A DNA stretch of 64,000 bases from Stictocephala bisonia. Taxonomy: Eukaryota > Arthropoda > Insecta > Hemiptera > Membracidae. Below the pieces are notes generated by a model. The model was given only the letters and a program-made list of their open reading frames with translations. It searched no databases and had not been told where the DNA came from. The number at the start of each line of letters is the position of its first letter. Positions within the stretch are counted from its first letter, which is position 1. The stretch is taken from positions 205,001-269,000 of the forward strand of contig JAQJVL010000696.1 of the NCBI GenBank assembly GCA_035578905.1, in the 5' to 3' direction. This document shows, piece after piece, positions 37,280-49,719 of the stretch. Position numbers and translations under genes: made by a program.

Positions 37280-38400
37280 TTGATACAATGCTTCAATGTA
37301 GTGAAAAATAAACCTACGTATTTAAAAACTATTACCTATTTACCAACCCACGTTAGTACTCATGTGTTTACTTGGTTAATATTTAATAGAATTTACAATG
37401 AACTTGTTGGTAAATAAATATAGTCTCCTGATGTGTTTTAATTTGGACAATAATGTAACGTAACTAAAATTACCCTCATAACGCCAAACTTATAAATGTT
37501 TATTCAAATAGATTAGAGAGCGTAACATATATTTCTGTCTAGGACGCAAAATCTTATAATACCATAAAACACGATTATTTTCTAGTAGCCATGAATCTTA
37601 AAATGAAATTATATTAAATAGAATATTTCACGATAAAAATTAAGTGTGAACATAATTTTTAGGAAACATTATTTTTCGAATACAGTAAGCGTCTAGTTAT
37701 TATAAAAATAAAACAGGTTTTTTCTCTATAAATTACCTCACATTCTATACTCTATATTATCTAAATAATTGTATAATGTCCCTTCAATATGTACGTAAAA
37801 TCTCAGTAGTAATACTGGAAAATATTCATGACCCTCAACTATCCATCTTTTTACAAACCTCAACATATAAACAACATATAGTAGGAAACTGTCTACTACC
37901 CTAAATTCATAAACTATAGCTTTGCAACCGCTAGCCTTTTTATATGCACCCTAGTATCTCGTTACTTTTTTTGGAAAATGCTTAATTACTATAGAATATA
38001 AAACACATCCTAAAACACCGGTATTTAAGTTCACGATTACACCCTACTGTCCTATTTCACAGAGGAACAGCTACTTATAAAAAAGTAATAATCAATAATA
38101 CGGGGATACGACCGCGTCCTTTTATAGTACACGAGCATAAATTATAGGAACAAACCATGCTTTTTATTACAAAATTATATGGGATAGATTTAAGTAATTG
38201 CCTAACGTCACAATTATTTAAACTTTACAGCAACTAAGTTAGTTCATTGTGATAAATAACTATATTATTCTCGTAATTATTTATTTACGATTAAGATTAC
38301 GATTCTAAAATTACACCGATTATTTATTGTATATTATCGTAATTATTATTCTCGTAAAGTTATTTATATATAAATAACTATATTTTTCTCGTAATGGGTA
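37280..38400. other. AT-rich DNA without genes
   Basis: No gene supported. Near 38170-38400 short motifs such as tctcgtaa and taaataactatat recur loosely, suggesting worn local duplication. Confidence 0.5.
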
Positions 38401-38770
38401 CAAATGAACACTCTAATCCATAATCCGGGGGCAGCTACGTCACAGATAACTAGGATGGAATATTTAATAAATTAGAAGAACAGCTCATAAAGAGTCTGGG
38501 TGTGAAAGTTAAACAGGATGATAAGGGTTATGAGAAATCAATCAATGAGAGGTGCTTGGTAGTACAGTAGCCACGTAATATCTTGAGTTGTCGAAACCGT
38601 TACTTTTCAAATGATTGGTGGTTAGTGATGGGGAGGGGTACCGCATACGCATGCGTGGCTTTGTACTAGCATGATATGCAGACATTGACTACCACTGCTG
38701 ATTGGAGAGTGAAGTATCGCTGCCTTCTTTTTGTATCGAGAGCGTTTGTAATTGAAAACAGTAAGTTAAA
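38400..38770 (+). promoter_or_regulatory. GC-richer unique block ending in a perfect 5' splice site
   Basis: A balanced-composition block contains ggggcagctacgtcacag, a CCAAT-type gattggtgg (near 38613), gattggagag (near 38699), and tatcgagagcg. It ends in aaaaca followed by GTAAGT (38761-38766), after which the sequence becomes AT-rich. That is the layout of a promoter plus non-coding first exon and the start of an intron. No long open frame is present. Motif evidence only. Confidence 0.2.
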
Positions 38771-39206
38771 TAACTTTGTTTATATTATTAGTTGTTATGT
38801 ATTTAATAACTTAGCCATAGATGTTGTAATTTAAATATTAATTTAATTATAACAGCTGTATATCATTAAAGAGATTCAATTTTACAAAGTTATTCACAAG
38901 TATGCATTTCCTCAATAATACAATTTACAATACAATATAATTACATTACGGACTGCTTACAATAACAACTTGAACATAACTTATTTCCAAACATAACCTA
39001 CATTCTGTAAATTCACTAGTCTTTAATTATTTGGTAGTCCATATGATTTTATTTTTTCATTAAATACTAGACAAAGATAATAGTAATATAATTAAAGGCC
39101 TATAATTATAAAATTATTACACATTATAATACCAAGTAAAATGATTATAAATAAAAAATATCAGTAATTAATCAGATGGGAGTTGTGTTATAAAAAAAGG
39201 AAACTT

Positions 39207-39423
39207 GTGGGCGTGGTGACTTGATGTTTACAGCAATGCTAGTAGCACGCTACTAAACGTTGGTTATTGGAAGAGATCTCTCCCCTCGGCGCTTACCTTG
39301 ACGTAAGCCACATCTTAAGATATCCCTTGGCTATTGGATTTTCTTAAATATTCTCATGGAGGTAAATTCCTATGACTACAAAGTATATAAAACCCTGTAC
39401 TAGACTGCACTATATCTGAACGG
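39207..39423 (+). promoter_or_regulatory. Candidate TATA promoter
   Basis: On plus a GC/CACCC-type box gggcgtgg (39209-39216), two inverted CCAAT boxes attgg (39266-39270 and 39333-39337) and a strong TATA box tatataaaa (39384-39392) follow in the usual order. Transcription would start near 39410-39420. Downstream, the ATG at 39433 opens a frame of only 21 codons (MLMKFIYRKN...). So the transcript could be spliced, non-coding or absent. A retroelement promoter is an alternative. Confidence 0.3.
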
Positions 39424-39429
39424 AAATAT

Positions 39430-40534
39430 GTATGTTGATGAAGTTCATCTATAGGAAAAACGTTTGTTGCAAATTATACATAGTAAAAATATTATAACTT
39501 TTAATAACGTTATACAGTAACTTGTAGCCAGCTTTGTGGCGTATTACTGTAACCCAGCTACTAGGCGGTTCTGCCGTACATACTGTTGGAGATAGGCCTC
39601 TTGGTGTCTGTAATGGTAACTATCGGTATGTGTATTACTAGAGGAATGGCCAGGGTTATAATATATTGTAGTGAAGGGAACTGAGTATCAGGCTGGTCAG
39701 CTAACCAATGTGGTTCGGAATCCATGCTAAGCTGTAGCTTCCTTAGTTGCCTTGCTTATACGCATTGCTTATACAGTGTTTCTTTTCTCCCAATGCCAGT
39801 GGTTTTTTTCAATAATTATTCCAACGTTGTTATGAGACAATGGTCCAAGCTCATTATGTTAAATTGTCGGACCTCCAATCGAGGTCCAAACCATCATCCA
39901 CCTACATTGAGGTCAGGAGTGCTTTTAAAAAAGGCTCTTTGTATGAACAGTCGACCGTAGTTAATAAAAATATAGAAAATATGTATAGTTAAGCTTGTAA
40001 GTAGTTTTTAGAAAAACATATACAACGTAATAACTGTTTAAACATAAAATAATTTCTTTTTACACTTTTATAGCAATAAAGAAGAAATTTATCTTTGCTA
40101 AAATAAATACTTTGTGCAGAAAGAAGCACAGAGGTAATGGCAGTTTTGGTATTGTAGTGGTATAATTGTGGCTTACTATTGTCTGCGGTATTGTCTCGTG
40201 TAACAAGACCCAGTGGAATCATCCACCCACCCCAAACCTACACCCTTACCCTTCGTGGTGAAACATATCTCCCACAGTAACTTTGCTTTGTCACAATGGA
40301 CCCTTTGCAATAAAGGTTCCACATTTTATTGCAAATGGTCAGTTGTAATGCGAAAATGTTTTTAATGGTCTTCCTGTATATTTTAAAACAAATAAACACT
40401 TCTCTTTGCAAACTTTCCATAGATTCTTTTAGCGCATCGGCAAGTCAGTTTTTTATCTTCATTAAATAGTTTCAAAATTATTATTTTTAAATGATTATCT
40501 TGTGTTAATAGTGCTCAATCCTACCTACTCACAC
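39430..40534. other. Unique DNA, mixed composition, no gene recognised
   Basis: More balanced composition than most of the window at 39530-39960 and 40190-40320. Open frames (plus 39724-39960; minus 40222-39989 and 40420-40238) are short and match no family I recognise. A transcript from the candidate promoter just upstream would cross this stretch. Confidence 0.4.
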
Positions 40535-40885
40535 TCATCCACAACTGTGCAGTAATACTGGCTCACCAACCCAAAGTGCTACTGACTCTCCCACCCTACA
40601 GTTCTACTGGCCCTCACTCTTATCCATACTTGTACAGCAATACTGGCTCTCCCACCCTATAGTGCTACTGACTCTCCCACCCTACAGTTCTACCAGCCCT
40701 CAAGCTCATCCACACTTGTGCAGTAATATTGGATCTCCCTCCATACAGTGCTACTAACTCTCCCACTCTACATTGCTACTGACTCTCCCACCCTACAGTT
40801 CTACTGGTCCTCAAGCTCATCCACACTTGTGCAGTAATACTACCCTCCCCCCTACTATTTTACTAGCCCTCACACTCATTCACAC
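40535..40885 (+). repeat. Compound tandem repeat with about 24-bp subunits and 87-111-bp units
   Basis: Four decayed large units each start near cacacttgtgcagtaatact (about 40540, 40625, 40710, 40821) and contain one to three subunits of tactgactctcccaccctac type. Differences in subunit number explain the varying unit length. Confidence 0.85.
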
Positions 40886-41877
40886 TTTAAGTATACATAA
40901 CACGAGTGGTCTCACCTATAACACATGTATTTAGTTGAAATCAATTATCTTATTTTCTCTTGATTTAAGTGGAAAGTTGATAACTAAAGTTCACTTTTAG
41001 GGGTCTAGCATGTCACTGTGGTTTATATAGTTGGAGGGTATTATATAAGACTACTAAGATGTCCCACCCCCCCGTCCCCATCCTGTAGACACGTACGACT
41101 AATAGATCTCATATATCAAGGTAATGTGACTAGTTGTACATCGTTCAATACCAAGACGACTTGGAAACTCATTGATTTCAGTTATAAGTATTAATTGGCC
41201 TACAGATGATGTCGTTATATATGCACATATAAATACACCCAAAAAGATAATTAAAATAAGCACTTTTCCTGATAACTAAATGGAGCAATGAGAATTGTAT
41301 TACAGTAAATATTGACAAAACTTTACTTTCCATTATTTTTCCCTCTGTTATGAACCAATACTTCCACGATCAAAATGTGATAACAAATCTTTGATCGGAT
41401 GCAAACAGTAAAAATATTAGTGCAGTATTTGATGGTAAATTAAGTTGGAAAAATCAAATTGAAAATATAACAGTAAAAATAGTACCAAACTTCATATTTT
41501 TAATACGCATTTTATTTATTTAAAAATATTATGTTATTTATTTAACAGCTAATATAAATTAAAAATGGCTTGAATTAAACATTTTTATACCTCGTAAAAA
41601 CACTATTACTTTGTTAAAGGCTATCTTCTTGTTATTGTACACATTTTTACAATAAGTTCTTGAGTTTTATGCTTATGTCAAATCAAACAAGATTACTGCT
41701 CGGAGTTCTGAAGTCAAGTGAGTGATATGTCTTAGCATTTATAACATAATTTTATGAAGAATATAGGATTAATGCATCTCTTTTGTAGCCATTTATTCAC
41801 TTTAACTATAAGATACACGCATATTGGCGTACGCATAGTACGTACGCAAAGTAGTAGAGTATTGACCTATATATATT

Positions 41878-41880
<3 letters not shown>
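40886..41880. other. AT-rich DNA without genes
   Basis: Nothing supported. A short C-run lies near 41066-41080. Confidence 0.5.

Positions 41881-41953
<73 letters not shown>
41881..41953. repeat. (AT)n microsatellite
   Basis: Uninterrupted alternating AT of about 73 bp, self-complementary. Confidence 0.98.
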
Positions 41954-41954
<1 letters not shown>

Positions 41955-42699
41955 TTCTGACCAATTATGTAACATTCAATCTAATCATAATACTTTATAT
42001 TTCTCAAAAGACATGTGACACCGTTGAATAATTTTAGTTTAGGCGTTTATTATCTTAATAAAATATAACCTTTAGCATTTCAAGACCACTTAAAAAAAGG
42101 AAAGTAGAAAAAATGTATAATAAAGGTCATTTATTATTTCAATGATTAATTTAACGTGCCTGTTTTCATATGGTAGTATCTTTAAGAGATTTCAAAATCT
42201 TTAAATGGAATTTGTAAATTAGGTACAAGACATACTGAGCCACTGAAACATATCAGATTGCAGCTTGTGAGAGGTTTAAATTTGTATGATTGATATATCA
42301 TGAAACCCAATGTAAATATATATTTTATACATCGATGACATACTTCCTCCAATACTATCAAAACCACTGATTTTCGGTGTAAAATTTTACTTTAAAATTA
42401 ATACAATAATGTAGTATTATAATTACTCATATTCAAATCAAACGTTCGTGATTAAAATAGTTTTTTATAGTATTTGAAACTTTTATTAAAACACCTATAA
42501 TTATTATACTATCCATAAATGCATCTAGACTATATAAAACTTAAGAAATAGAATTACTTATATCCTTCAAAATAAAGTTGTAAATTATGTACAAAGAGGA
42601 ACAACCATCCGATCAGTGATTAACTAATACAATTAACTATATATTAATAACTATAATACTAAATTCTAAGCAGAGAAAAATATCAAAGTTAATTTTAAC
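41954..42699. other. AT-rich DNA without genes
   Basis: No gene or element supported. Confidence 0.5.
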
Positions 42700-42701
42700 C
42701 C

Positions 42702-43105
42702 GCCCGCCCATACACGTACAGTGGTATTGACCCACCCACCCACCCATACACGTACAGTGGTATTGACCCACCCACCCGCCCATACACGTACAGTGGTATT
42801 GACCCACCCGTACACCTACAGCGGTATTGACCCACCCACCCGCCCATACACGTACAGTGGTATTGACCCACCCACCCGCCCATACACGTACAGTGGTATT
42901 GACCCACCCGTATACCTACAGCGGTATTGACCCACCCACCCACCCATACAGGTACAATGGTATTGACCCACCCACCCGCCCATACACGTACAGTGGTAAT
43001 GACCCACCCACCCACCCATACACGTACAGTGGTATTGACCCACCCGTACACCTACAGCGGTATTGACCCACCCACCCACCCATACAGGTACAGTGGTATT
43101 GATTT
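42702..43105 (-). repeat. 36/28-bp minisatellite, locus 3 of the GGGTGGG family
   Basis: Units of 36 bp (gacccacccacccgcccata plus cacgtacagtggtatt) mix with 28-bp units (gacccacccgtacacctaca plus gcggtatt). The difference is exactly two 4-bp CCCA/CCCG steps. Two or three long units then a short one recur in order. The minus strand is G-rich, with four GGG runs in every long unit. Open frames of up to 118 codons result from unit lengths near multiples of 3. Confidence 0.96.
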
Positions 43106-44225
43106 TAAAGAGTCATATATTGTTTTATATGCAATGGTATAACCTCACCAAAGCTGGAAGTATGTTTTTCAAATCAAATTTACTATAATATAAGTGTTAG
43201 GTTAGTAAAAACTCAACACGCGACTACATCCGAACTTATTTCACTGTTCATTCCATTATGCATAGGGGTGAACAGTTAAATCTGAAATACTCGCACACTC
43301 AAACACAAAATAAACCTGGCTAAAGCGTGACATTAATTTTCTTTAAGGCAGCCTTGTTACTATGACATATATTTAAATATACATTGTATTTACACGCTGA
43401 GATATTTTCTACTTTTACAGAATAGATGATATCACCAGTATAAACGTAAAATGTACTTCCTATGCTTTTATTACTTCAAAAAAGAATTCAACTAATAATT
43501 AATCCCCTGAACATTCAACATGGATTTTAGTTTATGAACCCAAAAGGAAAATTATATTTACCTCTAGATGCAAATGCAAGATAACAAACTTGCTTCTTTC
43601 TAAATAATTATAGTTTGACCATTATAAGATAGTTATACTATAAGATAAATGAAACAAATATATCAATAAAATCAATTTTGTCATTACCATAAGCAAATAT
43701 CATATAAGAACAACATAAGAACATTAAGTTTCAGTAAATTTTAAATGTATATTAATCTTAATTACTTTACTAAAATAATAATTAGTTTCATTACTAACAC
43801 TATACTCGAAAATAATTTTTATAAAAAAGATTAAAAGTTCCCAGATCTGGAGCAGTTTTTTTTTTGTTTTGTTTTTATTTTTCGAACAAATTTACATATT
43901 TCAATAAACATCGTAAGCTCATGGACAATGCACTACTGAGATTTATACCAGATTAAGGGTTTTAACCAGATAAAGTTATGGTGATAACTATTCAGTTAGG
44001 TAAAAATGTATGTTAGGAGTATGCTATGTTAAATGATAAATCATATAATAATCCTAAATATAATAATACAAAAATATAAAAGAAATAAGAATCATTTATG
44101 ACCGTAAAAGTACGAGGTAAATATCATATATTTACTGAAATAAATCATACGAAAATTAGATAATTTTAATAGCCAAAAATAGATTCATTATTAAAGTAAA
44201 ACTAGTTTGATTTTTATGTTGTAGA
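43106..44225. other. AT-rich DNA; T-run that may mark a minus-strand retroposon tail
   Basis: No gene. A T-rich run at 43857-43884 followed by more balanced sequence to about 44000 could be the poly(A) end of an old minus-strand insertion, but I cannot name it. Confidence 0.4.
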
Positions 44226-47200
44226 CCTGAGTCAGGTAGTGCATGTTACAGGCAGTAGGGTATTGACACAGCACTGGTACACGGTGTCTCCCACCCTTCA
44301 CTATATGCAATATGATGTTACAAGCCATAAGTGTGGTATACAATGTACCTCAGTTAGTCATTGTATGTTACAAGTAGTAGAGTATTGACCCAGCACTGGT
44401 ACACGGTGTCTCCCACCGTTCACTATATGCATTCTGATGTCACAAGCCATAAGTGTGGTATACAATGTACCTCAGTTAGTCATTGTATGTTACAAGTAGT
44501 AGAGTATTGACCCAGCACTGGTACACGGTGTCTCCCACCCTTCACTATATGCAATATGATGTTACAAGCCATAAGTGTGGTATACAATGTACCTCAGTTA
44601 GTCAGTGTATGTTACAAGTAGTAGAGTATTGACCCAGCACTGGTACACGGTGTCTCCCACCGTTCACTATATGCATTCTGATGTCACAAGCCATAAGTGT
44701 GGTATACAATGTACCTCAGTTAGTCAGTGTATGTTACAAGTAGTAGAGTATTGACCCAGCACTGGTACACGGTGTCTCCCACCGTTCACTATATGCATTC
44801 TGATGTCACAAGCCATAAGTGTGGTATACAATGTACCTCAGTTAGTGACTGTATGTTACAAGTAGTAGAGTATTGACCCAGCACTGGTACACGGTGTCTC
44901 CCACCGTTCACTATATGCATTCTGATGTCACAAACCATAAGTGTGGTATACAATGTACCTCAGTTAGTCAGTGTATGTTACAAGTAGTAGAGTATTGACC
45001 CAGCACTGGTACACGGTGTCTCCCACCGTTCACTATATGCATTCTGATGTCACAAACCATAAGTGTGGTATACAATGTACCTCAGTTAGTCAGTGTATGT
45101 TACAAGTAGTAGAGTATTGACCCAGCACTGGTACACGGTGTCTCCCACCCTTCACTATATGCATTCTGATGTCACAAACCATAAGTGTGGTATACAATGT
45201 ACCTCAGTTAGTCAGTGTATGTTACAAGTAGTAGAGTATTGACTCAGCACTGGTACACGGTGTCTCCCACCGTTCACTATATGCATTCTGATGTCACAAA
45301 CCATAAGTGTGGTATACAATGTACCTCAGTTAGTCACTGTATGTTACAAGTAGTAGAGTATTGACCCAGCACTGGTACACGGTGTCTCCCACCCTTCACT
45401 ATATGCATTCTGATGTCACAAGCCATAAGTGTGGTATACAATGTACCTGAGTTAGTCAGTGTATGTTACAAGTAGTAGAGTATTGACCCAGCACTGGTAC
45501 ACGGTGTCTCCCACCCTTCACTATATGCATTCTGATGTCACAAGCCATAAGTGTGGTATACAATGTACCTCAGTTAGTCAGTGTATGTTACAAGTAGTAG
45601 AGTATTGACCCAGCACTGGTACACGGTGTCTCCCACCCTTCACTATATGCATTCTGATGTCACAAGCCATAAGTGTGGTATACAATGTACCTCAGTTAGT
45701 CAGTGTATGTTACAAGTAGTAGAGTATTGACTCAGCACTGGTACACGGTGTCTCCCACCCTTCACTATATGCATTCTGATGTCACAAGCCATAAGTGTGG
45801 TATACAATGTACCTGAGTTAGTCAGTGTATGTTACAAGTAGTAGAGTATTGACCCAGCACTGGTACACGGTGTCTCCCACCCTTCACTATATGCATTCTG
45901 ATGTCACAAGCCATAAGTGTGGTATACAATGTACCTGAGTTAGTCAGTGTATGTTACAAGTAGTAGAGTATTGACCCAGCACTGGTACACGGTGTCTCCC
46001 ACCCTTCACTATATGCATTCTGATGTCACAAACCATAAGTGTGGTATACAATGTACCTCAGTTAGTCAGTGTATGTTACAAGTAGTAGAGTATTGACCCA
46101 GCACTGGTACACGGTGTCTCCCACCCTTCACTATATGCATTCTGATGTCACAATCAATAAGTGTGGTATACAATGTACCTCAGTTAGTCAGTGTATGTTA
46201 CAAGTAGTAGAGTATTGACCCAGCACTGGTACACGGTGTCTCCCACCCTTCACTATATGCATTCTGATGTCACAAACCATAAGTGTGGTATACAATGTAC
46301 CTGAGTTAGTCAGTGTATGTTACAAGTAGTAGAGTATTGACCCAGCACTGGTACACGGTGTCTCCCACCCTTCACTATATGCATTCTGATGTCACAAGCC
46401 ATAAGTGTGGTATACAATGTACCTCAGTTAGTGACTGTATGTTACAAGTAGTAGAGTATTGACCCAGCACTGGTACACGGTGTCTCCCACCCTTCACTAT
46501 ATGCATTCTGATGTCACAAACCATAAGTGTGGTATACAATGTACCTCAGTTAGTCAGTGTATGTTACAAGTAGTAGAGTATTGACTCAGCACTGGTACAC
46601 GGTGTCTCCCACCCTTCACTATATGCATTCTGATGTCACAAGCCATAAGTGTGGTATACAATGTACCTCAGTTAGTCAGTGTATGTTACAAGTAGTAGAG
46701 TATTGACCCAGCACTGGTACACGGTGTCTCCCACCCTTCACTATAAGCATTCTGATGTCACAAACCATAAGTGTGGTATACAATGTACCTGATTTAGTCA
46801 GTGTATGTTACAAGTAGTAGAGTATTGACCCAGCACTGGTACACGGTGTCTCCCACCGTTCACTATATGCATTCTGATGTCACAAGCCATAAGTGTGGTA
46901 TACAATGTACCTGATTTAGTCAGTGTATGTTACAAGTAGTATAGTATTGACCCAGCACTGGTACACGGTGTCTCCTACCCTTCACTATATGCATTCTGAT
47001 GCCACAAACCATAAGTGTGGTATACAATGTACCTCAGTTATTCAGTGTATGTTACAAGTAGTAGAGTATTGACACAGCACTGGTACACGGTGTCTCCCAC
47101 CGTTCACTATATGCATTCTGATGTCACAAACCATAAGTGTGGTATACAATGTACCTCAGTTAGTCAGTGTATGTTACAAGTAGTAGAGTATTGACCCAGC

Positions 47201-48366
47201 ACTGGTACACGGTGTCTCCCACCCTTCACTATATGCATTCTGATGTCACAAACCATAAGTGTGGTATACAATGTACCTCAGTTAGTCAGTGTATGTTACA
47301 AGTAGTAGAGTATTGACCCAGCACTGGTACACGGTGTCTCCCACGCGTTCACAATATGCATTCTGATGTCACAAGCCATAAGTGTGGTATACAATGTACC
47401 TGAGTTAGTCAGTGAATGTTACAAGTAGTAATTGGCCCAGCACTGGTCCACACTGTCTCCAAGTTTTTCACGATATGTAAGCTGATGTGACAAGCCCTAA
47501 GTGCAATATACTATGTACCTGAGTTAGTCAGTTTATGTGACAAGTCGTGTAGAGTATTGGCCCAGCACTGGTCCACACTGTCTCCAAGTTTTTCACGATA
47601 TGTAATCTGATGTGACAAGCCCTAAGTGTAATATACTATGTACCTGAGTTAATCAATTTATGTGATAAGTCATAGTAGAGTATTGGCCCAGCACTGGTCC
47701 ACACTGTCTCCAAGTTTTTCACGATATGTAATCTGTTGTGACAAGCCCTAAGTGTAATATACTATGTACCTGAGTTAGTCAGTTTATGTGACAAGTAGTA
47801 GTAGAGTATTGGCCCAGCACTGGTACACACTGTCTCCAAGTTTTTCACGATATGTAATCTGTTGTGACAAGCCCTAAGTGTTATATACAATGTACCTCAG
47901 TTAGTGACTGTATGTTACAAGTAGTAGAGTATTGACCCAGCACTGGTACACGGTGTCTCCCACCGTTCACTATATGCATTCTGATGTCACAAACCATAAA
48001 TGTGGTATACAATGTACCTCAGTTAGTCAGTGTATGTTACAAGTAGTAGAGTATTGACCCAGCACTGGTGCACGGTGTCTCCCACCCTTCACTACATGCA
48101 TTCTGATATCACAAATCATATGTGTGGTATACAATGTACCTGAGTTAGTGACTGTATGTTACAAGTAGTAGAGTATTGACCCAGCACTGGTACACGGTGT
48201 CTCCCACCGTTCACTATATTCATTCTGATGTCACAAACTATAAGTGTGGTATACAATGTACCTCAGTTAGTCAGTGTATGTTACAAGTAGTAGAGTATTT
48301 GCACAGCACTGGTACACGGTGTCTCTAAGTTTTTCACGGTATGTACTCTTATGTTACAAGCCCTAA
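44226..48366 (+). repeat. 122-bp satellite array, about 34 copies
   Basis: The unit holds gtatgttacaagtagtagag, acccagcactggtacacggt and cataagtgtggtatacaatg. Spacing is 122 bp (for example 44348 to 44470). At the left end, units of cttcactatatgcaatatga type alternate with gttcactatatgcattctga type, suggesting a 244-bp dimer. Between about 47400 and 47880 four units of a diverged subfamily (ggcccagcactggtccacac, caagtttttcacgatatg) interrupt the array, and the last unit partly matches them. No frame stays open. Confidence 0.97.
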
Positions 48367-49352
48367 TTAATAAATGCAAAGAGAAAGTATTATTAATTCC
48401 CCACAGTTTTTATTCAGAACTCACCCTTTATTACATATGCATAAGTTAAAACTTTACTTCATTAGAAGATTAATATATTTTACAATTGAAAAATATTAAT
48501 TAAATCATATATAAAAGAATTTTTATAAACATAAGCATAGCTATCGAATATGATTAGATTTATATTGATTAAAAAATCCTTCAGGAGTATTTTAAATATT
48601 TCTTACACATTCACTAGGCCAAATTTAAATAGAAACTGAACCATTGGCTAATTTTTTAGCGGAACATAGCATGTAAATACAAATATGTAAATACTTTATA
48701 AAACTTATGTTCATTTATTGCAGGTTATATTTCGTTCTTATCAGAAATAACTATTTTCCTGTTTGATCGTTTGTCATATTCTCACTAGATATTTTGTTAG
48801 TATTTAGGTGTCTCGGGATTTAACTTTGGTAGTCAATTAAACTTGAAGAGTAAATGTTTTAGTTGAGAGAGAAAATTAACGTCAAAACTATTCAGTCAGT
48901 GCAATGCTACGGGCAATTATTGAGCAGGTCTTCTCTATAGAACCCAGATAGTGGTATTACAATACAGTCCGTTACAAGATACAATGGGACTAGTCATTGT
49001 GTTTGTATCATTGTCTATCCATTCTCTCACCCACATCACACTCAGATCTCTTCTTATCCGTCTCTTTTATTTATCACATTGTTTTAGTTTGTTATACGTA
49101 AAGTGTAGTTTAGCTTTTCTACCATTTCCAGTTTATACAATAAATAGTTTTGAAAGTTTTCTTGACTGCGTTTTCGATGCAGTTAAGAACAAACTGATAT
49201 TATTTTAAAGTAATCTCTTTACAAAACAAACTAATAATAACGAATACACGTGTCACTATTTTACACACTTATCGTTATTTTGTTTTCTTTTATGCCGTTT
49301 TTGATGACTCAAAAAATTTTACTGATTGAGGTCCATGGATTCATGCCTCAGT
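48367..49352. other. AT-rich DNA without genes
   Basis: Nothing recognised. The 85-codon plus frame at 48951-49208 is hydrophobic and unassigned, without supporting signals. Confidence 0.45.
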
Positions 49353-49716
49353 ACCTCAATGACACTGTACGTGTATGGGTGGGTGGGTGGGTCAATGACA
49401 CTGTACGTGTATGGGTGGGCGGGTGGGTCAGTGACACTGTACGTGTATGGGTGGGCGGGTGGGTCAATGACACTGTACGTGTATGGGTGGGCGGGTGGGT
49501 CAATATCACTGTACGTGTATGGGTGGGTGGGTAGGCCAATGCCAATGTACGTGTATGGGTGAGCGGGTGGGTCAGTGAAACTGTACGTGTATGGGCGGGT
49601 GGGTGGTCAATGACACTGTACGTGTATAGGTGGGTGGGTAGGTCAACGATAGTGTACGTGTATTGGTGGGCGGGTGGGTCAGTGACACTGTACGTGTATG
49701 GGCGGGTGGGTGGGTA
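49353..49716 (+). repeat. 36-bp minisatellite with G-quadruplex motifs, locus 4 of the GGGTGGG family
   Basis: About ten units of cactgtacgtgtatgggtgg plus gcgggtgggtcaatga. Four consecutive GGG runs with one-base loops appear at 49377-49391, 49413-49427, 49449-49463 and so on every 36 bp. Later units lose or shorten one run. The plus strand is G-rich, opposite to locus 3. The 141-codon minus frame and the plus frames are repeat products (Val/Trp/Gly or Thr/His/Pro periodic). Confidence 0.96.
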
Positions 49717-49719
49717 TAT

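Noticed and set aside
40130..40240. tRNA-like gtagtggtataattgtggc
   Set aside because: It resembles an A-box, but no B-box occurs at the right distance.
42702..43105. G-rich repeats as telomeric DNA
   Set aside because: Units are not TTAGG or TTAGGG, and the arrays are internal and in both orientations.
48951..49208. 85-codon hydrophobic frame
   Set aside because: Composition fits chance translation of AT/pyrimidine-rich DNA, with no motif or supporting signal.
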